From Nocardioides terrae (GTDB lineage: Bacteria > Actinomycetota > Actinomycetes > Propionibacteriales > Nocardioidaceae): a stretch of DNA of 64,000 nucleotides. The notes under the pieces are model-generated. The model ran no database searches. It was not told the DNA's origin and worked only from the letters and a program-made list of their open reading frames with translations. Location: positions 1-64,000 of the forward strand of contig NZ_FOLB01000003.1 of the NCBI RefSeq assembly GCF_900112345.1. Reading direction: 5' to 3'. The position numbers and the translations under genes are program-made. Positions 53,929 through 61,745 of this stretch are shown here, piece by piece (within the stretch, counting starts at the first letter, position 1; each line of letters starts with the position of its first letter).

Positions 53929-54593
53929 CACTGCACCCGCTGCGCCTGTGGCGGCAGCGTGAGCGGCAGGGCCTCACCGACGGGCATCGCGCCCTCGCCG
54001 CGGCGGACGACGACGTCGGTGAGCCCGTCCTCCCACGGTTGGGCGTACTCCTCGTCGACGGCGGGGCGGCCGAGCAGGGTGGCGCGCAGCAGCCAGCGCG
54101 GTCCGTTGATGCCGATGATCCGGGAGACCTGGGTGCCGGACTGGCCGTCGGCGAGCTGGACGCCCAGCTGGCACAGCAGCTCCGGGCCCCACCGGCCCTC
54201 GCGCTCGGCGACCTGGCCGCCGCGGGCCTGCACGTCGGCGGCGAGCTGGGGGCGCACCTCCGACCAGAGGTCCCCGTTGCGAGGAGCGGCGAACGCGCGC
54301 AGCTCCAGGGCGCCCTCGTCACTGGTCAGCAGGGCGGCCTGGACCGCGCCGGACGCCTCGTCCACCTGCAGCCGCAGCTCGCGGCCGGGGAACGGCGCCA
54401 GCGCGATCGAGCCGAGGTCGACACGCTCGAGGGCCGCGAGCTCCTCGGGCAGCTCGTCGGCGTCCCACGGGCCGGCCGGCTCGGGGTCCTCGCCCGGGAG
54501 GCCGGAGGCGCCGGAGGTGTCAGCCCCCTCGAGGAGGTCGGCGGCGTCGTCGGCGACGCTCGCAGGATCGGCGGACTTGCGGCGGAACTTCAC
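53928..54593 (-). CDS. DUF3710 family protein
   Basis: The 221-aa protein starts MKFRRKSADPASVADDAADL with an acidic linker, then the DUF3710 core: DLGSIALAPFPGRELRLQVD, LELRAFAAPRNGDLWSEVRP, EREGRWGPELLCQLGVQLAD, GINGPRWLLRATLLGRPAVD. Actinobacteria-specific family of unknown function, always near dut. It lies 13 nt downstream of dut and is coupled to the OB-fold gene. Confidence 0.88.
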   Translation of the reverse strand: MKFRRKSADPASVADDAADLLEGADTSGASGLPGEDPEPAGPWDADELPEELAALERVDLGSIALAPFPGRELRLQVDEASGAVQAALLTSDEGALELRAFAAPRNGDLWSEVRPQLAADVQARGGQVAEREGRWGPELLCQLGVQLADGQSGTQVSRIIGINGPRWLLRATLLGRPAVDEEYAQPWEDGLTDVVVRRGEGAMPVGEALPLTLPPQAQRVQ

Positions 54594-54606
54594 CTGGACT
54601 CTTCCC

Positions 54607-55119
54607 TCATGACTTCGCGGGCCCGGTGCTGCCGAACCCTCCGGTAGAACCGTAACCCCCGGCGCCTCGCACCGACTCCGGCAGGACGTCGACCTCGACG
54701 AACGCCGCCCGCTCGACCCGCTGGATGACCAGCTGCGCGATCCGGTCGCCGCGGGCCAGCTCGATCGGCTCGTGCAGGTCGTGGTTGATGAGCAGCACCT
54801 TGATCTCGCCGCGGTAGCCCGCGTCGACGGTCCCGGGCGTGTTCACGATCGACAGCCCGTGGCGGGCGGCGAGCCCCGAGCGGGGGTGCACCAGGGCGGC
54901 GTACCCCTCGGGCAGCGCGATCGCGACGCCGGTCGGGACCAGCGCCCGCTCCCCCGGCGCGAGGTGCACGTCCACGGCCGTCACGAGGTCGGCGCCCGCG
55001 TCACCGGGATGGGCGTACGCCGGCGGAGGCAGATCGGAGTCGAGCCGGTGCAGCGCCACCTCGAGCGTCGGGTCGGCGGTCGGGACCGTCGCGGTGGGGT
55101 CGGAGATTGGATCAGGCAC
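54607..55119 (-). CDS. dut: dUTP diphosphatase
   Basis: The 170-aa enzyme has the trimeric dUTPase motifs: [20 protein letters not shown] (1), [16 protein letters not shown] (3), [17 protein letters not shown] (with the catalytic region), [11 protein letters not shown] (4) and the glycine-rich arm [15 protein letters not shown] (5). It hydrolyses dUTP to keep uracil out of DNA and to supply dUMP. I set the start at GTG 55119, 7 nt after TAGGGT; the longer frame to 55197 would cross the divergent gene's promoter. Confidence 0.95.
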   Translation of the reverse strand: MPDPISDPTATVPTADPTLEVALHRLDSDLPPPAYAHPGDAGADLVTAVDVHLAPGERALVPTGVAIALPEGYAALVHPRSGLAARHGLSIVNTPGTVDAGYRGEIKVLLINHDLHEPIELARGDRIAQLVIQRVERAAFVEVDVLPESVRGAGGYGSTGGFGSTGPAKS

Positions 55120-55126
55120 GCGCGGG

Positions 55127-55136
55127 ACCCTATCGT
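55127..55136. promoter_or_regulatory. Superposed divergent -10 boxes for dut and the DUF3093 gene
   Basis: The minus strand TAGGGT (55132-55127) sits 7 nt before the dut GTG. The plus strand TATCGT (55131-55136) serves the DUF3093 gene. They share 2 bp, the same geometry as at 5205-5214. Confidence 0.5.
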
Positions 55137-55153
55137 CAGGTCCGGACGCCCTG

Positions 55154-55678
55154 ATGAAAAACTCTTCCCTCGTGACCGCCTCCGCTCCCGACAGCACCGG
55201 GCCGATGCCCGCCTACCGGGAGCGTCTGTCCGTGCCCCTGCGCTGGTGGGTGCAGGGAGTGATGTTCGTGGCGACCCTGTGGCTCGCCCTGATCGTGGCG
55301 ATGCCGGCCCCCTGGGCCTGGGCGACGATCGCTGCCGTGCTCGCCCTGATGGCGCTCGCGTTCGTCGCCTACGGGTCGGCGCACATCGAGGTCGGCCACG
55401 ACAGCCACGGCGGCCACCTGCGTGCCGGGCGGGCGCGGATCGAGGCGGCCCACCTCGGGCGGGCCGAGGCGCTCGACCCCGAGGCGGCCCGTCGCGCGGC
55501 CGGCGCGCAGGCCGACGCCCGCGCCTACCTGCTGCTGCGGCCCTACCTCTCCCGTGCGGTCCGGGTGCAGATCTCCGACCCGCGCGACCCGACGCCCTAC
55601 TGGCTGCTCGCCACCCGCCACCCCGAGAGCCTGGCCGCCGCGCTGACGCAGCTCCGGGCAGGACACGCCGCCGACTAG
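55154..55678 (+). CDS. DUF3093 membrane protein
   Basis: The 174-aa protein has [20 protein letters not shown] at about residue 16, two adjacent membrane helices ([40 protein letters not shown]) and a soluble part with [20 protein letters not shown] and [20 protein letters not shown], ending [18 protein letters not shown]. This is DUF3093 (Rv2698 position). Function unknown. ATG 55154 and GTG 55172 are both possible starts. Confidence 0.85.
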   Translation: MKNSSLVTASAPDSTGPMPAYRERLSVPLRWWVQGVMFVATLWLALIVAMPAPWAWATIAAVLALMALAFVAYGSAHIEVGHDSHGGHLRAGRARIEAAHLGRAEALDPEAARRAAGAQADARAYLLLRPYLSRAVRVQISDPRDPTPYWLLATRHPESLAAALTQLRAGHAAD

Positions 55679-55699
55679 ACCGCCTACTAAGGTGGGTCC

Positions 55700-55996
55700 A
55701 TGGCGAAGAACAAGGGCTCGAAGGGCTCCAAGACGTGGACGATCTTCTCCACGGTGGCGGCGCTCGGCGCGGCGGCGCTAGCGCGCAAGGCGCTCGACAA
55801 GGGCTGGCAGGTCTCCACGCGCCGCAGGCCGCCGGAGAACCCGGCGGACCCGGACGTGCAGCTGTGGGAGGCGGTCGCCTGGTCGGCCGCCACCGGGGCC
55901 GCTGTCGCCATCGCCCGGATGTTCGCCCAGCGCCGGGCCGCCAACTACTACGTCAAGTCGGCCGGTCACCTGCCGCCGCAGCTCGCGAAGGACTGA
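55700..55996 (+). CDS. DUF4235 small membrane protein
   Basis: The 98-aa protein has a basic start, a hydrophobic helix (TIFSTVAALGAAALARKALD, about 14-33), TRRRPPENPADPDVQLWEAV and a second helix (AWSAATGAAVAIARMFAQRR). This is the DUF4235 pattern. The ATG is 6 nt after TAAGGT. Function unknown. It is followed by a large repeat/terminator block. Confidence 0.85.
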   Translation: MAKNKGSKGSKTWTIFSTVAALGAAALARKALDKGWQVSTRRRPPENPADPDVQLWEAVAWSAATGAAVAIARMFAQRRAANYYVKSAGHLPPQLAKD

Positions 55997-56000
55997 CACC

Positions 56001-56158
56001 CGAGGGGTCAATCCTGCGGCGTCGAGGAGTCACTCCAGACGCAACGAGGGGTCAACCGGGGGCACGGGTAGTGCCCCGAGTTGACCCCTCGGTGCGTGGG
56101 GATTGACCCCTCGATGCGTGAGGATCGACCCCTCGATGCGGAGGGGTTGACTCCTCGG
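56001..56158. repeat. Seven copies of a GAGGGGTCAA / TTGACCCCTC element between convergent genes
   Basis: Forward copies (CGAGGGGTCAA or one-base variants) begin near 56001, 56023 and 56045; inverted copies (TTGACCCCTCGG and variants) begin near 56081, 56103, 56124 and 56147. Neighbouring copies are mostly 21-23 bp apart. The array can form several alternative hairpins and fills nearly the whole gap between the DUF4235 and DUF4193 genes. Confidence 0.85.
56045..56091. terminator. Long hairpin, bidirectional terminator at the centre of the GAGGGGTCAA array
   Basis: CGAGGGGTCAACCGGGGGCA (56045 on) pairs with the segment ending at 56091 (GTGCCCCGAGTTGACCCCTC) as a 21-bp stem with two mismatches and a 5-nt loop (GGGTA). 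It should stop transcription from both convergent genes; other pairings between array copies would give similar stems. Confidence 0.7.
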
Positions 56159-56159
56159 A

Positions 56160-56450
56160 TCAGGCGCAGTCCTTGCAGATCATCCGCTTCTCGTCAGCCA
56201 GCTGGCTGCGGTGGTGGACGAGGAAGCAGCTCATGCAGGTGAACTCGTCATCCTGCTTGGGCTTGACCTCGACCGCGAGCTCCTCGTGCGACAGATCCGC
56301 ACCGGGGAGCTCGAATGACTCGGCCGCCTCGGCCTCGTCCTCGTCGACCTTGCCGGAGTTCTTGTCGTGACGGCGCGCCTTGAGCTCTTCGATGCTCTCC
56401 TCGGACTGCTCCTCATCGGTCTTCCGCGGAGCGTCGTAGTCCGTTGCCAT
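56160..56450 (-). CDS. DUF4193 zinc-ribbon-like protein
   Basis: The 96-aa protein is acidic (KVDEDEAEAAESFELPGADL) and ends in a four-cysteine ribbon, DDEFTCMSCFLVHHRSQLAD followed by KRMICKDCA. This is DUF4193, restricted to actinobacteria and located here as in mycobacteria (Rv2699c). The ribbon suggests zinc binding and contact with nucleic acid or RNA polymerase; the role is unproved. The 139 bp upstream (56451-56589) hold its promoter and no gene. Confidence 0.9.
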   Translation of the reverse strand: MATDYDAPRKTDEEQSEESIEELKARRHDKNSGKVDEDEAEAAESFELPGADLSHEELAVEVKPKQDDEFTCMSCFLVHHRSQLADEKRMICKDCA

Positions 56451-56589
56451 GCGTCACCATCCCCTTCGTTGCATGCCCGCCCTCGTACCGCACCCGAGTC
56501 GGTACGTCGGGGCGAGATTGTGCACCATGCCGCACCCAAACCGCACACCGGTTCGGCAGTGCGTGGCATGAACGTCAGGTGACGGGTGG

Positions 56590-57405
56590 CTATTCCCGGC
56601 CGTACCCCGCTTCGAGAACCGCATTCCGCAGCTCTGCGAAGCCGTGCTCCGGAGCCGCGATCACGAGCTGCCGATCGGCGATCCCGGGGAGCACCTCGAC
56701 CATCGCGCCGGCCCCCTCCGCAACGAGCGCGCCGGCCGCGAAGTCCCACAGGTTGACGCCGACCTCGAAGTACCCGTCGGCCTGTCCGTCGGCCAGGTGG
56801 CACAGCTCCAGCGCGCACGACCCGTGCCGGCGGATGTCGCGGACCTGCGGGAGCAGCCGCACCAGGCACTGCGCCTGCTGCTCGCGCACCGCCGCGTCGT
56901 AGCTGAACCCGGTGATGACGAGCCGCTGCGCCAGCGGTGCCGGAGGCCGTACGCCGACCGGCGCACCGTCCTTGCGGGAGACGACCCCGTCCTCGGTGCG
57001 ATGCGCGGTGTACTCCACGCCGGTCGCGACGTTGAGCACGATCCCGGCCACGACGCTCCGTCCGGCCGGCCCGTCGACCTCGGCCGCGATCGAGATCGCG
57101 TACTCCGGCAGGCCGTAGAGGAAGTTCACCGTGCCGTCGATCGGGTCGACGATCCAGCGCACACCCGTCGTACTCGTCGCGTCGTCGTGGAGGCCGCCCT
57201 CCTCGCCGAGGATCGCGTCGTCGGGCCGCTCGGCCAGGATCGTCGCTCGGATCAGCTCCTCGGAGTCGCGGTCGGTCTGGGTGACCACGTCGACCTCGCT
57301 GGACTTGGTCGCGGCGACGGTGATCTCCGCAGCCGCCCGCTCGCGGACCAGCGCGGCGGCGCTGCGGGCGGCGCGGACCGCCACGTCGAGCAGCTCGGCG
57401 CTCAT
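56590..57405 (-). CDS. suhB: Inositol monophosphatase family protein
   Basis: The 271-aa protein has the Li-sensitive phosphatase motifs: ILGEEGGLHDD (metal Glu), WIVDPIDGTVNFLYGLPEYA (DPIDGT, about 84-89) and VNLWDFAAGALVAEGAGAMV (WDxAAG). It hydrolyses inositol-1-phosphate or a related sugar phosphate; in actinobacteria this feeds phosphatidylinositol and mycothiol. ATG 57405 overlaps the hemH stop as TGATG, so the genes are coupled. Confidence 0.92.
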   Translation of the reverse strand: MSAELLDVAVRAARSAAALVRERAAAEITVAATKSSEVDVVTQTDRDSEELIRATILAERPDDAILGEEGGLHDDATSTTGVRWIVDPIDGTVNFLYGLPEYAISIAAEVDGPAGRSVVAGIVLNVATGVEYTAHRTEDGVVSRKDGAPVGVRPPAPLAQRLVITGFSYDAAVREQQAQCLVRLLPQVRDIRRHGSCALELCHLADGQADGYFEVGVNLWDFAAGALVAEGAGAMVEVLPGIADRQLVIAAPEHGFAELRNAVLEAGYGRE

Positions 57406-58508
57406 CACGACACCTCCCCGCACAGCGCCGGCCGCGACCCGTCGCGCAGGTTGGGGCAGCACCCGACCGGACAGCGGTCCCACAGCGGGCCGATCGACCC
57501 GACGGCCGCTCGGGCGACCTCCTCGCCACGCTCGACGGCCGCCCGCTCCAGCAGCAGGTCGCGGACCGTGGCGACGAACCGGGCGTCGTCGCCCGGGGTG
57601 GCCGCACGCCGGGCCGCCAGCCCGAGCCGTTCGCAGGTCGCCAGCGCCTCGGTGTCGAGGTCGTAGACGACCTCCATGTGGTCGCTGACGAAGCCGACCG
57701 GGACCAGCACGACCGCGCGGGTCCCCGCCGCGGCGAGCTCCTCGAGCCGGTCGTTGACGTCGGGCTCGAGCCAGGGCACCTGCGGGGAGCCGGAGCGCGA
57801 GCAGAACACCAGCTCGTGCTCGTGCTGCACACCCGTCTCGGCCGCCACCCGCTCGGCGACGACGGCAGCGACGTCGAGGTGCTGCGCGCGATAGGCGCCG
57901 CCGCCCGCGGAGGGCGGACCGGAGGAGTCGTTCATCGCGGTCGGGATCGAGTGGGTGACGAAGACCAGCCGGGCCTCGGCACGCACGTCCTCGGGCAGGT
58001 CGTGGAGCGCGGCCAGCACCGCGTCGGCGACCGGCTCGGTGAAGCCGGGGTGGTTGTAGTAGTGGCGCAGCTTGTCGACGACGAAGGGCTCCGGCGCACC
58101 CGGCGCGGCGCTCACCGCGTCGTAGAGGTTCTCGCGGTACTGCCGGCACGAGGAGTAGGACGAGTAGGCGCTGGTCGTGAAGACGGCGGCCCGGGTGACG
58201 CCGTCGGCCTCCATCTGAGCGACGGTGTCGGCGAGGTAGGGGGCCCAGTTGCGGTTGCCCCAGTAGACCGGGATGTCGACGCCGTGCTCGGTCAGGTCGG
58301 CGCGGAGCGCGTCGAGGAACGACCGGTTCTGGTCGTTGATCGGCGAGCGGCCCCCGAAGAGGAAGTAGTGCTGCCCGACCTCCTCGAGCCGCTCGCGCGA
58401 GATGCCGCGACCGCGGGTGACGTTCTCGAGGAACGGCACCACGTCCTCCGGCTTCTCGGGACCACCGAAGGAGACAAGCAGCAGCGCGTCGTACGGACGG
58501 ACATCCAT
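57405..58508 (-). CDS. hemH: Ferrochelatase (coproporphyrin III type) with C-terminal cysteine cluster
   Basis: The 367-aa enzyme has [40 protein letters not shown], the catalytic His in [12 protein letters not shown], the chelatase [17 protein letters not shown] motif and cysteines at 121, 346, 350, 351 and 363 ([20 protein letters not shown]). Mycobacterial ferrochelatase binds [2Fe-2S] through one internal and three C-terminal cysteines, so a cluster is likely. In actinobacteria the substrate is coproporphyrin III (CpfC). The ATG is 6 nt after TAGGCT. Coupled to suhB. Confidence 0.95.
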   Translation of the reverse strand: MDVRPYDALLLVSFGGPEKPEDVVPFLENVTRGRGISRERLEEVGQHYFLFGGRSPINDQNRSFLDALRADLTEHGVDIPVYWGNRNWAPYLADTVAQMEADGVTRAAVFTTSAYSSYSSCRQYRENLYDAVSAAPGAPEPFVVDKLRHYYNHPGFTEPVADAVLAALHDLPEDVRAEARLVFVTHSIPTAMNDSSGPPSAGGGAYRAQHLDVAAVVAERVAAETGVQHEHELVFCSRSGSPQVPWLEPDVNDRLEELAAAGTRAVVLVPVGFVSDHMEVVYDLDTEALATCERLGLAARRAATPGDDARFVATVRDLLLERAAVERGEEVARAAVGSIGPLWDRCPVGCCPNLRDGSRPALCGEVS

Positions 58509-58583
58509 GCCGACAGCCTATTTGCCCGCCAAGTCAGCGGTGTCGGGGGCCCGCGCCGGTCTCCGCGGCTAGGGTTCGGCGCC

Positions 58584-59888
58584 ATGCAGTGGCAGAACTG
58601 GTCAGGGCTCGAGTCGGTCATGCCCACCCGCGTGCTGACGCCGCGCAGCGCCGACGACGTCGTGGCGGCGGTCACCGAGGCGCGGGACGCCGGCGGCCGG
58701 GTCAAGATGGTCGGCACCGGGCACAGCTTCACGGGCGTCGCCGCCCCTCCGGGGACGATGCTCTCCCCCACCGCGCTCACCGGGATCACGGCGGTCGCCC
58801 GCCAGGCGGACGGGTCCGGGACGGTCACGGCGTACGCCGGCACGCAGCTCAAGCACCTCAACGCGGCCCTCGAGCACCTCGGTCTGAGCCTGCACAACAT
58901 GGGCGACATCGCCGAGCAGACGCTGGCCGGGGCGATCTCGACCGGCACCCACGGCACCGGCGGAAGGGTCGCCGGCCTGTCCGCCCAGGTCGTCGGGCTC
59001 ACGCTGGTGACCGGCACGGGCGAGCTGATCTCCGCCACCGCCGAGGAGAACCCCGACGTCCTCGAGCTGGCCCGGCTCGGTCTCGGTGCCCTCGGCGTCC
59101 TGGTGACGATCACCTTCCGGGTCGAGCCGCTCTTCGGTCTCGAGGCGGTGGAGCAGCCGATGTCGTGGGACGAGTTCCACGCCTCGTTCGACGACCTGAC
59201 CGCGTCCGCCGACCACGTGGACGCCTACTGGTTCCCGCACACCGACCGGCTGAGCACCAAGCGCAACACCCGGGTCCCGCTCGACGGGCTGCGGCCGCTC
59301 CCCCGCTGGAGGGCGTGGCTCGACGACGACCTCCTGCAGAACACCGTCTTCGGCGCGATGTGCGTCGCGACCAACCACGCGCCGGCGGTCATCCCGCCCA
59401 TGAACCGGATGAACGCCAGGGTGATGGCCGCCCGCACCTACTCCGACACCGCGCACCGCGTCTTCACGACCGAGCGCCGCGTCGTCTTCCGCGAGATGGA
59501 GTACGCCGTCCCGCGCCCGGACGGGCTCGAGGTGCTGAGCGAGTGCCGCCGGGTCCTGGAGGCCTCCGACCTGCGGATCTCCTTCCCGGTCGAGCTGCGG
59601 GTCGCGCCCGCCGACGACGTGCCGCTGTCGACGGCCTACCGCCGGGACTCGTTCTACCTCGCGTTCCACACCCACCGCGGCATGCCGCATGAGGCCTACT
59701 TCGCGCTGCTCGAGCCGGTCCTGCGCGCGGCGGCCGGGCGACCGCACTGGGGCAAGCTGCACACCCGGACGCGGGCCGACCTCGAGCCGGCGTACGAGCG
59801 GTTCGGCGACTTCCTGGCGATGCGCGACCGACTCGACCCGGACCGCTTGTTCGCCAATCCCTACCTGGAGCGGGTGCTCGGCGCCTGA
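58584..59888 (+). CDS. FAD-linked oxidase, D-arabinono-1,4-lactone oxidase family
   Basis: The 434-aa protein has the PCMH FAD domain: WQNWSGLESVMPTRVLTPRS, KMVGTGHSFTGVAAPPGTML (the His of GHSF is the usual covalent FAD site), SLHNMGDIAEQTLAGAISTG, THGTGGRVAGLSAQVVGLTL. The C-terminal ALO domain ends RPHWGKLHTRTRADLEPAYE and FLAMRDRLDPDRLFANPYLE. It oxidises an aldonolactone or alditol. The ATG is 8 nt after TAGGGT, divergent from hemH. Confidence 0.9.
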   Translation: MQWQNWSGLESVMPTRVLTPRSADDVVAAVTEARDAGGRVKMVGTGHSFTGVAAPPGTMLSPTALTGITAVARQADGSGTVTAYAGTQLKHLNAALEHLGLSLHNMGDIAEQTLAGAISTGTHGTGGRVAGLSAQVVGLTLVTGTGELISATAEENPDVLELARLGLGALGVLVTITFRVEPLFGLEAVEQPMSWDEFHASFDDLTASADHVDAYWFPHTDRLSTKRNTRVPLDGLRPLPRWRAWLDDDLLQNTVFGAMCVATNHAPAVIPPMNRMNARVMAARTYSDTAHRVFTTERRVVFREMEYAVPRPDGLEVLSECRRVLEASDLRISFPVELRVAPADDVPLSTAYRRDSFYLAFHTHRGMPHEAYFALLEPVLRAAAGRPHWGKLHTRTRADLEPAYERFGDFLAMRDRLDPDRLFANPYLERVLGA

Positions 59889-59973
59889 TCGCTCGGCGCG
59901 CCGCGTGGCGCGGCCGGATCGGGGTGCGCGCTGTCGTAAGGTGGCCGCACCCGACGAGCAAGAGACGAAGAGG

Positions 59974-61026
59974 ATGTCCGCCGAAGAGCTGCCCCACCTG
60001 ATGACACCGGTCCCCGACCAGGGCCCGGCACCCGAGCCATCGGGTCGTCCTCGGCAGCTCACTCCTGTCACGGTGACCCGCGACGGAGCGAGGCTGATCC
60101 TCGTCGACCAGGACGGCAACGAGTTCGCCATCGCCGTGGACGACAGTCTCCGCACGGCCCTTCCGACACCCCCGGCAGCGGCCGACCAGCCTCGGCGATC
60201 GGAGAAGACGCCCATGACAGCCCCCACCCTGCGCCCCCGCGACATCCAGACGCGGATCCGCTCCGGCGAGAGCCCGGAGTCGGTCGCCGACGCCGCCGGC
60301 ACGACGGTCGAGAAGATCATGCCGTTCGCGGCGCCGGTCATCGCCGAGCGCGAGCACATCGCCGAGCGCGCACTGAAGGCCTCCGTACGCCGCCGGCCCG
60401 CCGAGACCACCGCCGCCTCGGCCTCCGCCCGCACCCTCGGGTCCGCCGTGGCCGCCCACCTGAGCAACCTCGACGTCCTCGCGGACACCGTCGAGTGGGA
60501 CGCCTGGCGCCGCACCGACGGTCGCTGGTCGCTGGTCGCGATCTACGAGACGCCGAGCCGCTCCGGCACCGCCGAGCTGACCTTCGACCCGCCGGGCAAC
60601 TTCGTCTCCCTGGACAACGACGACGCGCGCTGGCTCGTCGGCGACCTCGTGGTGCCTGAGCCCGAGCCCGTCCGTGACGACCTGGCCCAGGTTCGCGAGC
60701 GCCGGCTCGCGCCCGTCCCGAAGGCCACCGCGGTCATCGACGACGTGCTGCCGATCGACGAGCCGCTCGAGGCGTTCCTGCCCGAGGCGCCGACGACCAC
60801 CGGGGCCGAGACGCCCGTGGCCGAGCCCGTCATCGAGCCGACCGTCGAGGCCGAGCCTGAGCGGCGCCCGGAGCGACGGCCCGAGCAGGAGGCGCCGGCC
60901 GCCGAGGCGAGCCCGGAGCCGGCCCCGGCGCCCGAGCAGCCCGCCCGACGTACGCCGGCCAAGAAGCGTGGCCGCGCCTCGGTCCCGTCGTGGGACGAGA
61001 TCATGTTCGGCGGCGGCGGTTCCTGA
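59974..61026 (+). CDS. sepH: Septation protein SepH
   Basis: The 350-aa protein has the SepH N-terminal DUF3071 region (TVTRDGARLILVDQDGNEFA, then TLRPRDIQTRIRSGESPESV, a helix-turn-helix-like stretch AADAAGTTVEKIMPFAAPVI) and a long Pro/Glu-rich linker (EPEPVRDDL... EPERRPERRPEQEAP). It ends with PSWDEIMFGG, the conserved SepH tail. SepH stimulates FtsZ assembly in actinobacteria. A TAAGGT box lies about 36 nt upstream, so this transcript has a leader. An ATG at 60001 is an alternative start. Confidence 0.9.
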   Translation: MSAEELPHLMTPVPDQGPAPEPSGRPRQLTPVTVTRDGARLILVDQDGNEFAIAVDDSLRTALPTPPAAADQPRRSEKTPMTAPTLRPRDIQTRIRSGESPESVADAAGTTVEKIMPFAAPVIAEREHIAERALKASVRRRPAETTAASASARTLGSAVAAHLSNLDVLADTVEWDAWRRTDGRWSLVAIYETPSRSGTAELTFDPPGNFVSLDNDDARWLVGDLVVPEPEPVRDDLAQVRERRLAPVPKATAVIDDVLPIDEPLEAFLPEAPTTTGAETPVAEPVIEPTVEAEPERRPERRPEQEAPAAEASPEPAPAPEQPARRTPAKKRGRASVPSWDEIMFGGGGS

Positions 61027-61069
61027 GCCGCTGCACCACCCGATCGCCGGCCTGACAGAATGACCGCCC

Positions 61070-61732
61070 GTGGCTGAACTGCGCTTCTACACAGGTCCGA
61101 TGGACTCCGGCAAGAGCACCCTCGCCCTGCAGACCAACCACAACCACGCGGCTCGCGGGCGCGTCGGCCGCATCTTCACCGCGCACGACCGCGCCGGCGC
61201 CGCGGTCGTCTCGAGCCGGCTCGGGCTCACCCACGGCGCCGTCGAGGTCGATCCCGAGTTCGACTTCTGGCGCTACACCGTGGAGGCGCTGACCCACGGC
61301 GCTCGGATCGACTACTTCATCTGCGACGAGGCCCAGTTCTACACCGCCGAGCAGGTCGAGGCGCTCGCCAAGATCGTCGACGAGCTGCAGATCGACGTCT
61401 TCTGCTTCGGGATCCTCACCGACTTCCGGACCCGGCTCTTCGAGGGGTCGGCACGCCTGGTCGAGCTCGCCGACTCCACCCAGTGGCTCCAGGTGGAGAC
61501 GCTGTGCTGGTGCGGCAAGCGGGCGACCCACAACGCACGCGTCGAGGACGGGATCATGGTCACCGAGGGCGAGGTCATCGTCGTCGGCGACACCGACGAC
61601 CAGACGCCCGAGGCCCAGCGTCCCGGCGTGGTGACCTATGAGGTGCTCTGCCGCCAGCACCACCGCCGCCAGCTCACCGCCGCCCGCGCCCAGGCGGTCT
61701 CGCTCTCCGCCGAGCCGCTGCCGTTCGCCTGA
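61070..61732 (+). CDS. tdk: Thymidine kinase, type II
   Basis: The 220-aa enzyme has Walker A YTGPMDSGKSTLALQTNHNH at residues 8-20, the lasso/DEAQ motif YFICDEAQFYTAEQVEALAK, FCFGILTDFRTRLFEGSARL and a zinc ribbon (LCWCGKRATHNAR with LCRQHHRRQL). It salvages thymidine to dTMP; many actinobacteria lack it. Start GTG 61070 has a CAGAAT hexamer 8 nt upstream. It converges on pepN. Confidence 0.92.
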   Translation: MAELRFYTGPMDSGKSTLALQTNHNHAARGRVGRIFTAHDRAGAAVVSSRLGLTHGAVEVDPEFDFWRYTVEALTHGARIDYFICDEAQFYTAEQVEALAKIVDELQIDVFCFGILTDFRTRLFEGSARLVELADSTQWLQVETLCWCGKRATHNARVEDGIMVTEGEVIVVGDTDDQTPEAQRPGVVTYEVLCRQHHRRQLTAARAQAVSLSAEPLPFA

Positions 61733-61745
61733 GCCGCGCCGACGC

